This document shows positions 55,353 through 63,761 of a DNA stretch of 64,000 nt, piece by piece. Both the position numbers and the translations under genes were made by a program. Below the pieces are notes generated by a model that was given only the letters and a program-made list of their open reading frames with translations, did not search any database and was not told the DNA's origin. Each line of letters starts with the position of its first letter. Position 1 is the first letter of the stretch. The stretch is from Ezakiella sp. (GTDB taxonomy: Bacteria > Bacillota > Clostridia > Tissierellales > Peptoniphilaceae): positions 62,001 through 126,000 of the forward strand of contig JALFRW010000005.1 of assembly GCA_022778715.1 (NCBI GenBank). Direction: 5' to 3'.

Positions 55353-55408
55353 GTTTTATTTTAAACTATTAAATGCTATAATTAATAATAAATTGCAAAG
55401 TGAGATAG

Positions 55409-56689
55409 GTGATAATTTTGATAAAATCAATCGAAGATTTTGGCAGATACATTGAAGATATTGCAGAAACGAACCCAAATAAAGCTAGGCGAATGCTGCT
55501 TCTGGGATACAGGGCGTATGGTTTTAAATTAAAATATTTTCCGGACAAAAGGCTTCCGCACGCAAAGCAAAAGTCAGCTGTATATTTAAATCACACAATT
55601 AGAAAAGCGCTTACCGAACCGGATAATGTGGTGCTTGTGAATATTTTTATGCCGTGTGAAGTTTTGGAGGCTATGGATATTGTACCGATGTGTGCAGAGC
55701 TTTTTTCGGGATTTATAAATGGTACATATTCTGAAAGAGTTTTTTTAGAAGAAGCAGAAAAAGAAGGTATCTCTGACACTTATTGTTCTTTTCACAAGAC
55801 AGTGCTTGGCGCAAGTTATTTAAAAGTTTTAGAACAACCGAAGGCAATAATAAACACTTCGTTTGTGTGTGATGCAAATAATCTCACATTCAGAGAGCTT
55901 GCTCGCGTGTTTGATGCACCACATTACTATGTAGAAGTACCAAGCGAAATGTCGGAAGAGAGTGTGGAATATGTGGCAGGGGAACTTAGAGAAGCCACCA
56001 AACTTTTGGAAGATACTACCGGCAAAAAATTGGACGAAGAAAAATTAAAAAAAGTTATGGAACGTTCCAAAGAAAACGAGAAACTGTTTAAAAAGATTCT
56101 CCATGAAAAGCGCACTAAATATTTGCCGACTGACGTTACAAGTGAGCTATATGAAACTTATCTCATGCACAACGCACTTGGAAGCGAAATGACGATGGAT
56201 TATGCAAAAACATTTTTGAATGATTTTAAAACTGCAAAGAAGTTTTCTGGAATAAAAATTCTTTGGATGCATATCATCCCAAATTGGCAAAAGCCTGTCA
56301 CCGATATTTTCAATTTTAACGACAAATGTCAAATTATCACCTGCGATATGAATTTTGACAGTTTAATAGATATTGATGTGGATAAACCTTATGAAAGTAT
56401 GGCGACAAGACTCGTTTACAACAATTGGAATAGTGGAGAGCGGAGAGTGAAAAAAGCCCTTGAAATGGCAAAGGAGCTAAATGTGGACGGAGCAGTATGC
56501 TTTTGCCAGTGGGGTTGCAAGCAAACTATGGGAATCTCGGGAATTTTCAAAGAAACTTTTGAGGAAAACTCGATTCCAATGCTCGTGCTTGATGGTGACT
56601 GTGTGGACAGGAGAAATGCTTTTGATGGACAAGTTTCCACAAGGCTAAACGCTTTTGTGGAAATGTTGGAGAAGAAAAATGCAAGATAA
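55409..56689 (+). CDS. 2-hydroxyacyl-CoA dehydratase/benzoyl-CoA reductase-like subunit (HgdB family)
   Basis: A 426-residue HGD-D family protein. Cluster-ligand candidates lie in MPCEVLEAM, DTYCSFHK and CFCQWGCKQTMG, and DGQVSTRLNAFVEML is the usual end of the fold. Members use an Fe-S cluster charged by an ATP-driven activase for low-potential reductions; substrates include 2-hydroxyacyl-CoAs, benzoyl-CoA, or small molecules in double-cubane proteins. The start may be GTG 55409 or TTG 55418, the latter better spaced from AGGTGA. It overlaps the fused activase gene by 11 bases. Confidence 0.85.
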   Translation: MIILIKSIEDFGRYIEDIAETNPNKARRMLLLGYRAYGFKLKYFPDKRLPHAKQKSAVYLNHTIRKALTEPDNVVLVNIFMPCEVLEAMDIVPMCAELFSGFINGTYSERVFLEEAEKEGISDTYCSFHKTVLGASYLKVLEQPKAIINTSFVCDANNLTFRELARVFDAPHYYVEVPSEMSEESVEYVAGELREATKLLEDTTGKKLDEEKLKKVMERSKENEKLFKKILHEKRTKYLPTDVTSELYETYLMHNALGSEMTMDYAKTFLNDFKTAKKFSGIKILWMHIIPNWQKPVTDIFNFNDKCQIITCDMNFDSLIDIDVDKPYESMATRLVYNNWNSGERRVKKALEMAKELNVDGAVCFCQWGCKQTMGISGIFKETFEENSIPMLVLDGDCVDRRNAFDGQVSTRLNAFVEMLEKKNAR

Positions 56690-58304
56690 GATTTTTTACG
56701 TTTGTAAATATACGCCAATTGAACTAATTGAAAGTTACGGATTTAAAATGGAAAGGCTGGAACCTAAGCTCACCACAATGGACTGCTGCGATGCACTTAC
56801 GCATCCAAATTTGTGCGGATACGGAAAAGCAGTAATAGGCGAGATTTTAAATAAAAATATAAAGGCACTCTTTTTAGTGGACTGCTGCGACGTTTGCAGA
56901 CGAATTTACGACATTGCAAAAGAGAAAGGGGTTATGGATTTTTTATTTTTGATGAATTTGCCACACAAAAATGGCGAGCTTGAAGTGAAACAATTGGTAA
57001 AAGAGCTCAAGCGACTAAATGAGAGTTTAAAAGAATACACCGGAAAAAATTATGAGGAGCAAAAGGCGAGAGAACTTTGGAAAGAGTCAATCAAAAATTC
57101 TGATGCAAAAGGAACTCGCGATGTAATAATTTTAACGGGTGCGCACGGTGGAGAGAGGCTAAAGCACAAAATTGAAGACGTCACGAATTTGAAGGTGTTG
57201 GATTACACTTGTACTGGAAACCGCAAGCTCGCAAAAATGAACGGCGGAGAATTTTTATACGACTATGCACATGCACTTTTGTCTGGAGAAAATCCTTGCA
57301 TGAGAATGCAGTTTGAAAGAGATGATATTCCAAAAGGTGTGGGGACGATTTGTCATACGATTAAATTCTGTGATTATTACTCATTTCAGTATAAAGATTT
57401 GAAGTCAAAAGATCAAAATATTTTAAAAATCGAAACGGACTGCACCGCTGAGAGCGAAGGGCAAATTGATACAAGGCTCGAGGCTTTTCGTGAGTTAATT
57501 GCACCAAACATGTCAAAAAACAGTAAAATTTATGGTAAATATGTTTGTGGAATCGACTCGGGCTCGTCAAGCACAAATGCAGTGATTATGGATGAAATGA
57601 AAAGAATAGTAGGCTATGCAATAGTTCCAACGGGTAGTGGGGTGAACGCGAGCGGTGAAAGAGCATACGAAATTGCATTACAAAACGCAAGACTAAATAA
57701 AAGTGATATCGGAAGGATAATAACCACGGGATATGGCAGAAAAAATATCGATATTTCGAATTCAGAAATAACTGAGATTTCTTGTCATGCAAAAGGTGCA
57801 AAGCATTTATTTCGCGAGGCGAGAACTGTGGTAGACATTGGCGGACAGGATTCTAAAGTTATTGTGTTGGACGAAAATGGGGATGTGGCAAATTTTGTGA
57901 TGAACGACAAATGCGCGGCCGGCACAGGAAGATTCTTGGAAACAATGGCAAAAGTGCTTGAGATGGATTTAGGCGAAATTAGCATTCGCGGACTAAATTC
58001 GAAAAGTAGTGTGAGCATTTCAAACACGTGCACAGTGTTTGCGGAGTCTGAAGTAATATCACTAATTGCAAACAACACGCCCGTGGAAGACATTATAAAC
58101 GGATTAAATGAATCAATCGCCAAGAAAACAGCAGCTATGGTAAAAAGAGCAAAGGGCAGCCCGAAATATATTATGACAGGAGGAGTAGCAAATAATGCAG
58201 GAGTGGTAAAAGCACTGGAAAAAGCGTTAGGAGAAAAAATATATGTACCAAAAGAAGCACAACTTTGCGGTGCAATCGGGGCAGCACTATTTGCCTTGGA
58301 ATAA
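56679..58304 (+). CDS. HgdB-like subunit fused to 2-hydroxyacyl-CoA dehydratase activase
   Basis: A 541-residue protein with two parts. Residues 1-280 resemble a shortened HGD-D subunit (TMDCCDALTHPN, LVDCCDVCRR, FCDYYSF, EGQIDTRLEAF). From about 288 it is a BadF/HgdC activase: GIDSGSSSTNAV, VDIGGQDSKVI and FVMTGG-type loops bind ATP, while NDKCAAGTGRFLE (about 411) and SNTCTVFAESE (about 450) carry the cysteines of the [4Fe-4S] bridging a dimer. It probably supplies electrons, on ATP hydrolysis, to itself and the preceding subunit. ATG 56679 lies inside the previous gene. Confidence 0.88.
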   Translation: MQDKIFYVCKYTPIELIESYGFKMERLEPKLTTMDCCDALTHPNLCGYGKAVIGEILNKNIKALFLVDCCDVCRRIYDIAKEKGVMDFLFLMNLPHKNGELEVKQLVKELKRLNESLKEYTGKNYEEQKARELWKESIKNSDAKGTRDVIILTGAHGGERLKHKIEDVTNLKVLDYTCTGNRKLAKMNGGEFLYDYAHALLSGENPCMRMQFERDDIPKGVGTICHTIKFCDYYSFQYKDLKSKDQNILKIETDCTAESEGQIDTRLEAFRELIAPNMSKNSKIYGKYVCGIDSGSSSTNAVIMDEMKRIVGYAIVPTGSGVNASGERAYEIALQNARLNKSDIGRIITTGYGRKNIDISNSEITEISCHAKGAKHLFREARTVVDIGGQDSKVIVLDENGDVANFVMNDKCAAGTGRFLETMAKVLEMDLGEISIRGLNSKSSVSISNTCTVFAESEVISLIANNTPVEDIINGLNESIAKKTAAMVKRAKGSPKYIMTGGVANNAGVVKALEKALGEKIYVPKEAQLCGAIGAALFALE

Positions 58305-58323
58305 AGTATTATAACTGATAAAT

Positions 58324-58364
58324 ATAAAAGGAACATTTGCAAAAATGCATTTGTTCCTTTTTTA
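58324..58364. terminator. Bidirectional terminator between activase fusion and patatin genes
   Basis: AAAAGGAACA (58326-58335) pairs with TGTTCCTTTT (58352-58361); TGCA/TGCA pair inside. It serves both convergent genes. Confidence 0.88.
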
Positions 58365-59474
58365 GTTATTTATAAGTCTTTGAATCAAATTTCTGTTGTC
58401 GCCCTTTATAAAAAAATCTTCGAACTTTAAATCGTTAGAATAATCGTCAATTCTATAAAAATTAAACCTTTCTTTATCTTCTTTTTTAAATTTTTCCTCA
58501 ATTATAGCTGCGAGTAAATCGGCTAAACGGTAATTGTTTTCCAATTCTAGATTGTTTGCAATTTTTGGAAAACATTCTTCGAACAAAATTCTGTAGGGCG
58601 ATTTATATTTATACTTTTCAGGATTTTCTTTAAAATAAGGAAAGAGATTTTTGACAAAAATATCCAGTGCTTTTGCTTCATCAAAACTTTCAAAATAATA
58701 ATCTCTTCCGGGCAATTCTTTTACGGCTTTAAATGCGTCATAATATCCGAGCTTCATTAAATATTTTGCTCTTTCGGTGTCGAAATTTAATACGCTGTTT
58801 AGCTCCTTTTTCGGTTCAATCACAATTGAATCTTTGGGAAAAGAATTGTCATGTCGGTCTTTTGGGTTTGCACGGATTATTACAGCTCTCATGCCGAGAT
58901 TTTCAACCATTTCAAATGGAATATTGTTAAAAAATCCACCGTCCAAAAAATATTTTCCATGTAGCGGCTCGACTTTAAAAAAAGGAGTGTAAGCGCTTCC
59001 TATAATATAGTCCAAAAGCTCGCCCTCTTTTATTTCTTCTGCAAAGAGCATTTCAAACTTTCTATCTGTAACATTTACAGTTGCAAGCCCATATCTCATT
59101 TTGGAATTTCTGATTTTTTCTTCTGAAAGCGAATCGTAAATTAAATGCTTTAAAGGAGCTGAAGGAATCGTGCCTTGACTCATGAGTTTTCTGTACTCTT
59201 TTATTTTCGAAATCATGTCCAAATCGTCACTTAAATTTGGCAATTTATAGTGGCTGTCTTCTGCAAAAAAGTTGTGCAAGCTCAAATTTTCCCACATATA
59301 TATGCACTTGTTAATTTCGCCGGATGCGATAAAAGCACCGTTAATAGCGCCGATTGACGTTCCCACAACGGCGTCAAAATTAAAACCCATCTCGCTTAAA
59401 GCAAGATAAGCTCCGATTTGGTATGAGCCTTTTGCTCCGCCACCTTCAAGCACCAGTCCGTATGATTTTTCCAT
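58362..59474 (-). CDS. Patatin-like phospholipase
   Basis: A 370-residue acyl hydrolase. The oxyanion glycines are in LEGGGAKGSYQIG, the nucleophile is Ser40 in GTSIG, and the dyad Asp178 lies in DGGFFNN. Beyond about residue 260 is a helical extension of unknown use. No signal peptide is visible, so it is probably intracellular and acts on phospholipids. GGAGG precedes the ATG. Confidence 0.9.
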   Translation of the reverse strand: MEKSYGLVLEGGGAKGSYQIGAYLALSEMGFNFDAVVGTSIGAINGAFIASGEINKCIYMWENLSLHNFFAEDSHYKLPNLSDDLDMISKIKEYRKLMSQGTIPSAPLKHLIYDSLSEEKIRNSKMRYGLATVNVTDRKFEMLFAEEIKEGELLDYIIGSAYTPFFKVEPLHGKYFLDGGFFNNIPFEMVENLGMRAVIIRANPKDRHDNSFPKDSIVIEPKKELNSVLNFDTERAKYLMKLGYYDAFKAVKELPGRDYYFESFDEAKALDIFVKNLFPYFKENPEKYKYKSPYRILFEECFPKIANNLELENNYRLADLLAAIIEEKFKKEDKERFNFYRIDDYSNDLKFEDFFIKGDNRNLIQRLINN

Positions 59475-59557
59475 GAGCCACCTCCAAATGTCTTTCTGGT
59501 TTTAATATAATAGAAATTTAGAAATAATTCAAGTTATCCGTGGTAGAGTTATACGCA

Positions 59558-59590
59558 ACAAAAAATCGGCAGGTACCTGCCGATAAATTT
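59558..59590 (-). terminator. Terminator of the dihydrolipoyl dehydrogenase gene
   Basis: A 20-base perfect palindrome (59565-59584, ATCGGCAGG arms around TA) followed on the minus strand by a T-run. Confidence 0.88.
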
Positions 59591-59592
59591 TT

Positions 59593-60990
59593 CTATTTGT
59601 TTGGGTTTGGAGTGTTAATTGATTTATCTTCCAAAATTTCCACTGCGTCTTTAAAGGTTTCACTAATTGTTGGGTGAGCATAAATCATATCTGTCAAATC
59701 CGAAACGCTTAAATTGTTGCTCATTGCGATATTTGCAAAGTGAATCATAAAATCAGCTTCTGCGCCGATGATGTGGCAACCTAAAATTTGCTTTTTGTCC
59801 GGAGTTGCGAGAATTTTTACAAAGCCTTCAGTTTCTGAAGAAGATAATGCTTTTGCATTTCCTTGATATAAGAAACGACTCTTTATAAATGGAATATTTT
59901 CTGCGGTTAATTGTTCTTCAGTTTTACCAATCATAGCAACTTCCGGAATTGTATATAAAACTGATGGTACAAGATCCAAGTTTACTTTTGTTGGTACGCC
60001 GGCAAATTCTTCTACAAGTTTGATGCCTTGCGCTGAAGCAAAGTGTGCAAGTTGTGTGTTCTTGTAGATTACGTCTCCTATTGCATAAATGTTTTCAACA
60101 TTTGTTTGAAGATTTTCATTAACTAATAGTCCACCGTTTTTGGTTTCAAGACCAGCGTTTTCCGTCTTAAGTCCGTCAGTGTTTGAGTCACGACCAAGTG
60201 CTACGAGCACGTATTCAGCAGTATATTCTTTTGTTGTTTCTTTGCCTGTCATTTGTGTGGTAACTTTTAGCATATCGCCATCTTGTTCAATCTTTTGTGC
60301 ACGTTGTTTTACAGCAAAGGTAAGTGTGTCTGATTTTAGAACGCTTTTAAGTCTCTTTTGTACATCTCCGTCAGAAACTTTAAATACGCTGTTTCCAATA
60401 ACTGTAACTTCTGTGCCGAAAATGCTATAAATTGAAGCAAATTCAAGACCTATAACACCGGTTCCAATAACAATCATGGATTTTGGAATTTCTTTTAAGT
60501 TTAAAAGGTCGGTTGAACTTAAAACTTTTGGCAATTCTTTTCCCGGGAGTGGATTCATATCCTTTGAACCGGTTGCGACAATGCACTTATCAAATGTAAC
60601 TTCTTCCGTGCCGCCATCATTTTTTTCGACAATAACAGTTTTTGAATCTTTAAAAGAGGCAAACCCTTTTATATAAGTGAGATTTGGGTAAGTGCTAAAT
60701 AAAAATTCAATTCCATTTTGAAGTTGTCCAACGATGTCTTTTTTTCTGTCGTAAATAACTTGTTCGTTTAATTTTGCATCTGAGACTTCAATACCAAATT
60801 CTTCACTTCTTTTTATATCTTTGTATAAACTTGCAATTTTAACCATTGTCTTTGTTGGAATGCAGCCAACGTTTAAGCATGTACCGCCGATTTGACCTTT
60901 TTCCACAATAGTTACATTCATTCCCAGTTGAGCAGCTCTAATAGCAGTTTCATATCCGCCGGGACCGGCTCCAATAATTAATAATTTCAT
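59593..60990 (-). CDS. lpdA: Dihydrolipoyl dehydrogenase
   Basis: A 465-residue flavoprotein disulfide reductase. FAD-binding GAGPGGYETA at 7-16, redox pair Cys38 and Cys43 in GGTCLNVGCIPTK, NAD fold GTGVIGLEFASIY, and the HPTISE active-site His-Glu near the end. It reoxidises lipoyl groups of 2-oxoacid or glycine-cleavage complexes. No E1, E2 or lipoyl carrier is next to it, so its partner is encoded elsewhere. GGAGGCG precedes the ATG. Confidence 0.93.
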   Translation of the reverse strand: MKLLIIGAGPGGYETAIRAAQLGMNVTIVEKGQIGGTCLNVGCIPTKTMVKIASLYKDIKRSEEFGIEVSDAKLNEQVIYDRKKDIVGQLQNGIEFLFSTYPNLTYIKGFASFKDSKTVIVEKNDGGTEEVTFDKCIVATGSKDMNPLPGKELPKVLSSTDLLNLKEIPKSMIVIGTGVIGLEFASIYSIFGTEVTVIGNSVFKVSDGDVQKRLKSVLKSDTLTFAVKQRAQKIEQDGDMLKVTTQMTGKETTKEYTAEYVLVALGRDSNTDGLKTENAGLETKNGGLLVNENLQTNVENIYAIGDVIYKNTQLAHFASAQGIKLVEEFAGVPTKVNLDLVPSVLYTIPEVAMIGKTEEQLTAENIPFIKSRFLYQGNAKALSSSETEGFVKILATPDKKQILGCHIIGAEADFMIHFANIAMSNNLSVSDLTDMIYAHPTISETFKDAVEILEDKSINTPNPNK

Positions 60991-61191
60991 TTACGCCTCC
61001 ATAGATTTTCAAATTTTCATACATATATTATACCATTTTTTAAGTATTTTATCCATACCATATATATAAAAGATTTTATAGTTATTATCAATAATTAATT
61101 TATATGTTGCTAAATAGGGAAAAGAAATAACGTGCATATAAAATTTGTAGTTTAAGAAATTTATCTCATGGGTATAATTGTTTAAGAGGTA

Positions 61192-61198
61192 AGGAGGA
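61192..61198 (+). promoter_or_regulatory. Ribosome binding site of the candidate selenoprotein gene
   Basis: AAGGAGG sits 5 bases before ATG 61204. TATAAT at 61173-61178 may be its -10. Both support real expression of the short frame that follows. Confidence 0.7.
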
Positions 61199-61203
61199 AT
61201 TTT

Positions 61204-61485
61204 ATGAATATAATTATTGATAAAAAAACAGCTGACTATATTAAAAAGCGTGGCTCCTCTAACGTAACGGTAGATATTGGTTGTGCTTCTTGAAGCATTG
61301 AACCACAACCGACCGTGACGCCGGGAGAACCAACAGTTGACAAAGATAGTTATTCAACTTATGATGTGGATGGAATCACTGTTTATCTATCCAACAATGC
61401 AAAAGTTGCAGATAGCGGATTAAAAATAGAATACAAGAAAGTTTTATTTTCAGAAAAGTTAATCGTTTCTGGACTTTTATTCTAA
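61204..61485 (+). CDS. Candidate CxxU selenoprotein (HesB-like small protein) with in-frame UGA
   Basis: From ATG 61204 the frame runs 93 codons to TAA 61483-61485 if the TGA at 61291-61293 is read as selenocysteine (residue 30). Context is IGCAS-U-SIEPQPT, so Cys27 and Sec30 form a CxxU redox motif. Before it is a Lys/Ile-rich start with KKTADYIKKRGSSNVTVD; after it, GEPTVDKDSYSTYDVDGITVYLS and a charged end. The layout resembles small HesB-like selenoproteins of clostridia, as I remember them. Strong RBS and terminator frame it. The alternative is a pseudogene with one nonsense change. Confidence 0.6.
61279..61310 (+). promoter_or_regulatory. Inverted repeat enclosing the in-frame UGA
   Basis: GGTTGTG (61279-61285) pairs with CACAACC (61304-61310), and inside it GCTTC (61285-61289) and GAAGC (61292-61296) are inverted, with the UGA at the loop. 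Canonical bacterial SECIS hairpins lie downstream of the UGA, so this may or may not be related. Confidence 0.45.
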
Positions 61486-61487
61486 AA

Positions 61488-61517
61488 ATAACCTGCGAAG
61501 TTTCGCAGGTTTTTGTT
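61488..61517 (+). terminator. Terminator of the candidate selenoprotein gene
   Basis: ACCTGCGAA and TTCGCAGGT (61491-61510) form a stable stem, then TTTTTG TTTTT. Confidence 0.88.
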
Positions 61518-61871
61518 TTTTGTAAGTGGCAGATAGTCAGCTTTTTAGAAACAAATTATTTAAAAACAACACCTCTTTATTGACAAAAGTTTACAAAATA
61601 TGTTTTTAATTATACTGAAAAAAACAAAATTTATTTTTTTTGACCAGGAAAACGCAAATTAAATTCAATAAAAAACCAAATAAAAGAATTAAAAACACAT
61701 TTATAAAATATATTTACTAAAATTTAGAATAAAAATTATTACAAAATGTTTAAACCATAAGAAAAGGTGGTATAATATAATTGTGCTAAAGGGTAATCCT
61801 AAAAATGCACAAAATATTATCCGGTTTGATAATATAAAATGGGTACATATCCCAAAAATTAAGGAGGAAAT
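61518..61871. other. Upstream region of oppA
   Basis: About 350 bases of AT-rich DNA. TGGTATAAT (61768-61776) is an extended -10 for the following operon. A 95-base leader with a GGG/CCC mini-hairpin (61841-61853) precedes AAGGAGG. No gene seen. Confidence 0.5.
61768..61776 (+). promoter_or_regulatory. Extended -10 promoter of the opp operon
   Basis: TGGTATAAT with a poor -35. It gives a leader of about 90 bases before oppA. Confidence 0.55.
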
Positions 61872-63428
61872 ATGAAGAAATATTTATCAATTTTACTATC
61901 TGTAGTACTCGCTTTTAGTGTACTCACAGGTTGTGGCGGAAGCGGCAACAAGTCAAGAGTCAAAAAAGGTGACGCTGATACTTTAGTTGTTGCAAACGAT
62001 TCAGATGCCGTATCTTTAGACCCGATGGGTACAAACGATAATGCATCGTCAAAAGTTTTAGTTCAATTATATGAAGGGCTTTTTGAATTTGACAAAGACA
62101 GCAAAATAGTTCCACTACTCGCTGAAAGCTATGAACAAACATCAGACACAGATTACGTTTTTCATCTAAAGAAGGGCGTTAAGTTCCACAATGGCGACGA
62201 AATGAAAGCATCAGACGTTGTATTCTCATTAAAACGTGCTTGTGAAGCTCCAAACGTAAAGCACTTGTTTAACACAATTGAAGAAGATTCTATAAAAGCT
62301 GAAGACGATTATACAGTATCACTCAGTTTGAAATTTCCATTTAAAGGTGTTTTAGACTCTTTTGCACATCCGGGCGGATCAATTCTTTGCCAAAAAGTCG
62401 TTGAAGCTGCTGGAGATAACTATGGAACTTCTACAGATGTTGTATGCGGTACAGGTCCATTTAAATTAGATGAATGGTCAAAATCAAATGCTATTAAGAT
62501 GAGCAGATTTGAAGATTATCATGGAGACAAAGCCGCTATGGCAAAATTGGAAATCAAGATCATTCCGGAACCTACAAACAGATTAGTTGAACTTCAAACA
62601 GGTGGAGCAGATATCGCTTATGAACTTCAACCAATGGACGTAGAAAAAGTTGAAAAAGACGAAAACTTAGTTATGAACAAATCTCTTGACTATGGCACAA
62701 CATATCTTGGATTTAATGTTCAAAGAAAACCTTTCGATAACCCAAAGGTTAGAGAAGCTATTGCTTACGCAATTGATATGCCGGGTATAATTCCAAAAGT
62801 TTGGCTTGGACTTGGTAAAGTGGCTTCAAACTCAATGCCAGGCACTTTAAAATATTCAATCGGTGACACTACACAACCTAAGGAAAGAGACGTCGAAAAA
62901 GCAAAACAATTGTTAGCTGAAGCCGGTTATCCGGACGGGTTTGATACAACAATTTCTACAAACGAAAGAAAACAACGTGTAGATATGGCTACAATTATCA
63001 AAGAACAATTGAAGGATGTTGGAATCAATGTAACGATCAACGTTATGGAATGGTCAGCATATAACGATCTATTAAAGAACGGACAACAAGATATGTTTGA
63101 AATTGCCTGGATAGCTGATACTCCGGATCCGGATTCATTCTTATTCCCATGTTTCCATTCAAGTGCAAAGGGTGAAGGCGGAAACTACTGTTTCGTAGAA
63201 GACTCTGAAATGGATAAATTGCTTGAAGATGCAAGAAAAGAACAAGATGAAACAAAGAGAGGCGAATTATATAAAGCAGCTCAAGAAATGATTTTGAATG
63301 AACAATACTGGATTCCGCAATATTGGTCAGAACTTACAGTTGGTACATCTAAGGATGTTGAAGGCTTTGAAATGAACCCATTTGGATTCTACAAATTAAG
63401 CAAAGTTAAGATCAACGCTGCTAAATAG
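61872..63428 (+). CDS. oppA: Oligopeptide ABC transporter substrate-binding lipoprotein
   Basis: A 518-residue family 5 solute-binding protein with lipobox LTGC (Cys21). SDAVSLDPMGTNDNASSKVLVQLYEGL is the usual start; VFHLKKGVKFHNGDEMKASDVVFSLKRA and YGTTYLGFNVQRKPFDNPKVREAIAYAID are conserved in OppA/DppA. It delivers peptides to the permease that begins after 330 bases. AAGGAGG precedes the ATG. Confidence 0.92.
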   Translation: MKKYLSILLSVVLAFSVLTGCGGSGNKSRVKKGDADTLVVANDSDAVSLDPMGTNDNASSKVLVQLYEGLFEFDKDSKIVPLLAESYEQTSDTDYVFHLKKGVKFHNGDEMKASDVVFSLKRACEAPNVKHLFNTIEEDSIKAEDDYTVSLSLKFPFKGVLDSFAHPGGSILCQKVVEAAGDNYGTSTDVVCGTGPFKLDEWSKSNAIKMSRFEDYHGDKAAMAKLEIKIIPEPTNRLVELQTGGADIAYELQPMDVEKVEKDENLVMNKSLDYGTTYLGFNVQRKPFDNPKVREAIAYAIDMPGIIPKVWLGLGKVASNSMPGTLKYSIGDTTQPKERDVEKAKQLLAEAGYPDGFDTTISTNERKQRVDMATIIKEQLKDVGINVTINVMEWSAYNDLLKNGQQDMFEIAWIADTPDPDSFLFPCFHSSAKGEGGNYCFVEDSEMDKLLEDARKEQDETKRGELYKAAQEMILNEQYWIPQYWSELTVGTSKDVEGFEMNPFGFYKLSKVKINAAK

Positions 63429-63690
63429 TTTTTAATTGTAAATATGAAAGAATTTTTAATGCCTGTTTATGTTGCAAACCTAACCTAGGTCGGTGAACGT
63501 AAGTGAACTGAAGCTGGGTAAGCTGCAAGAATTTCACACGAAAATGAGCTAAAAGCGAAGTTTTGGTGCTTGAGGTTTACTGCAAATTGCTTGTTAACAA
63601 ATTTGTTTTTAAACGAAGGTTTAACTAAGCTTAAAAACAAAATTTGCTTCAATGTGCAATTTTCAATATATTCTTATTATTAAAAATTCT
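63429..63690 (+). other. Structured intercistronic region after oppA
   Basis: About 260 bases without a gene. CAAATTTGTTTTTAA (63598-63612) and TTAAAAACAAAATTTG (63631-63646) are inverted arms with one bulge, and a palindromic ACCTAGGT lies near 63485. It could carry a processed RNA or protect oppA mRNA. Confidence 0.4.
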
Positions 63691-63693
63691 AGC

Positions 63694-63730
63694 TATAATG
63701 GGACCGGGATAATGTCTCGGTCCCATTATA
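63694..63730 (+). promoter_or_regulatory. Long perfect hairpin between oppA and oppB
   Basis: TATAATGGGACCG (63694-63706) pairs perfectly with CGGTCCCATTATA (63718-63730), 13 bp, with more pairing in the loop. The tail is AT-rich but not a clean T-run. It probably limits read-through or protects the upstream mRNA so the binding protein outnumbers the permease. Confidence 0.7.
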
Positions 63731-63761
63731 TAATTATCAATAAATATATGATGGAGGAAAT

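Noticed and set aside
57785..58342. A 185-codon minus-strand open frame
   Set aside because: It lies opposite the activase domain, which has clear motifs on the plus strand; no ribosome site or recognisable protein.
61291..61293. Treating the TGA as proof of a pseudogene
   Set aside because: Only one stop in 93 codons, no frameshift, a CxxU context, strong RBS and terminator; decay elsewhere in the window shows several lesions per gene.
61009..61308. A 99-codon minus-strand open frame
   Set aside because: It covers the promoter and start of the candidate selenoprotein gene, is rich in Asn/Tyr/Ile and has no ribosome site.
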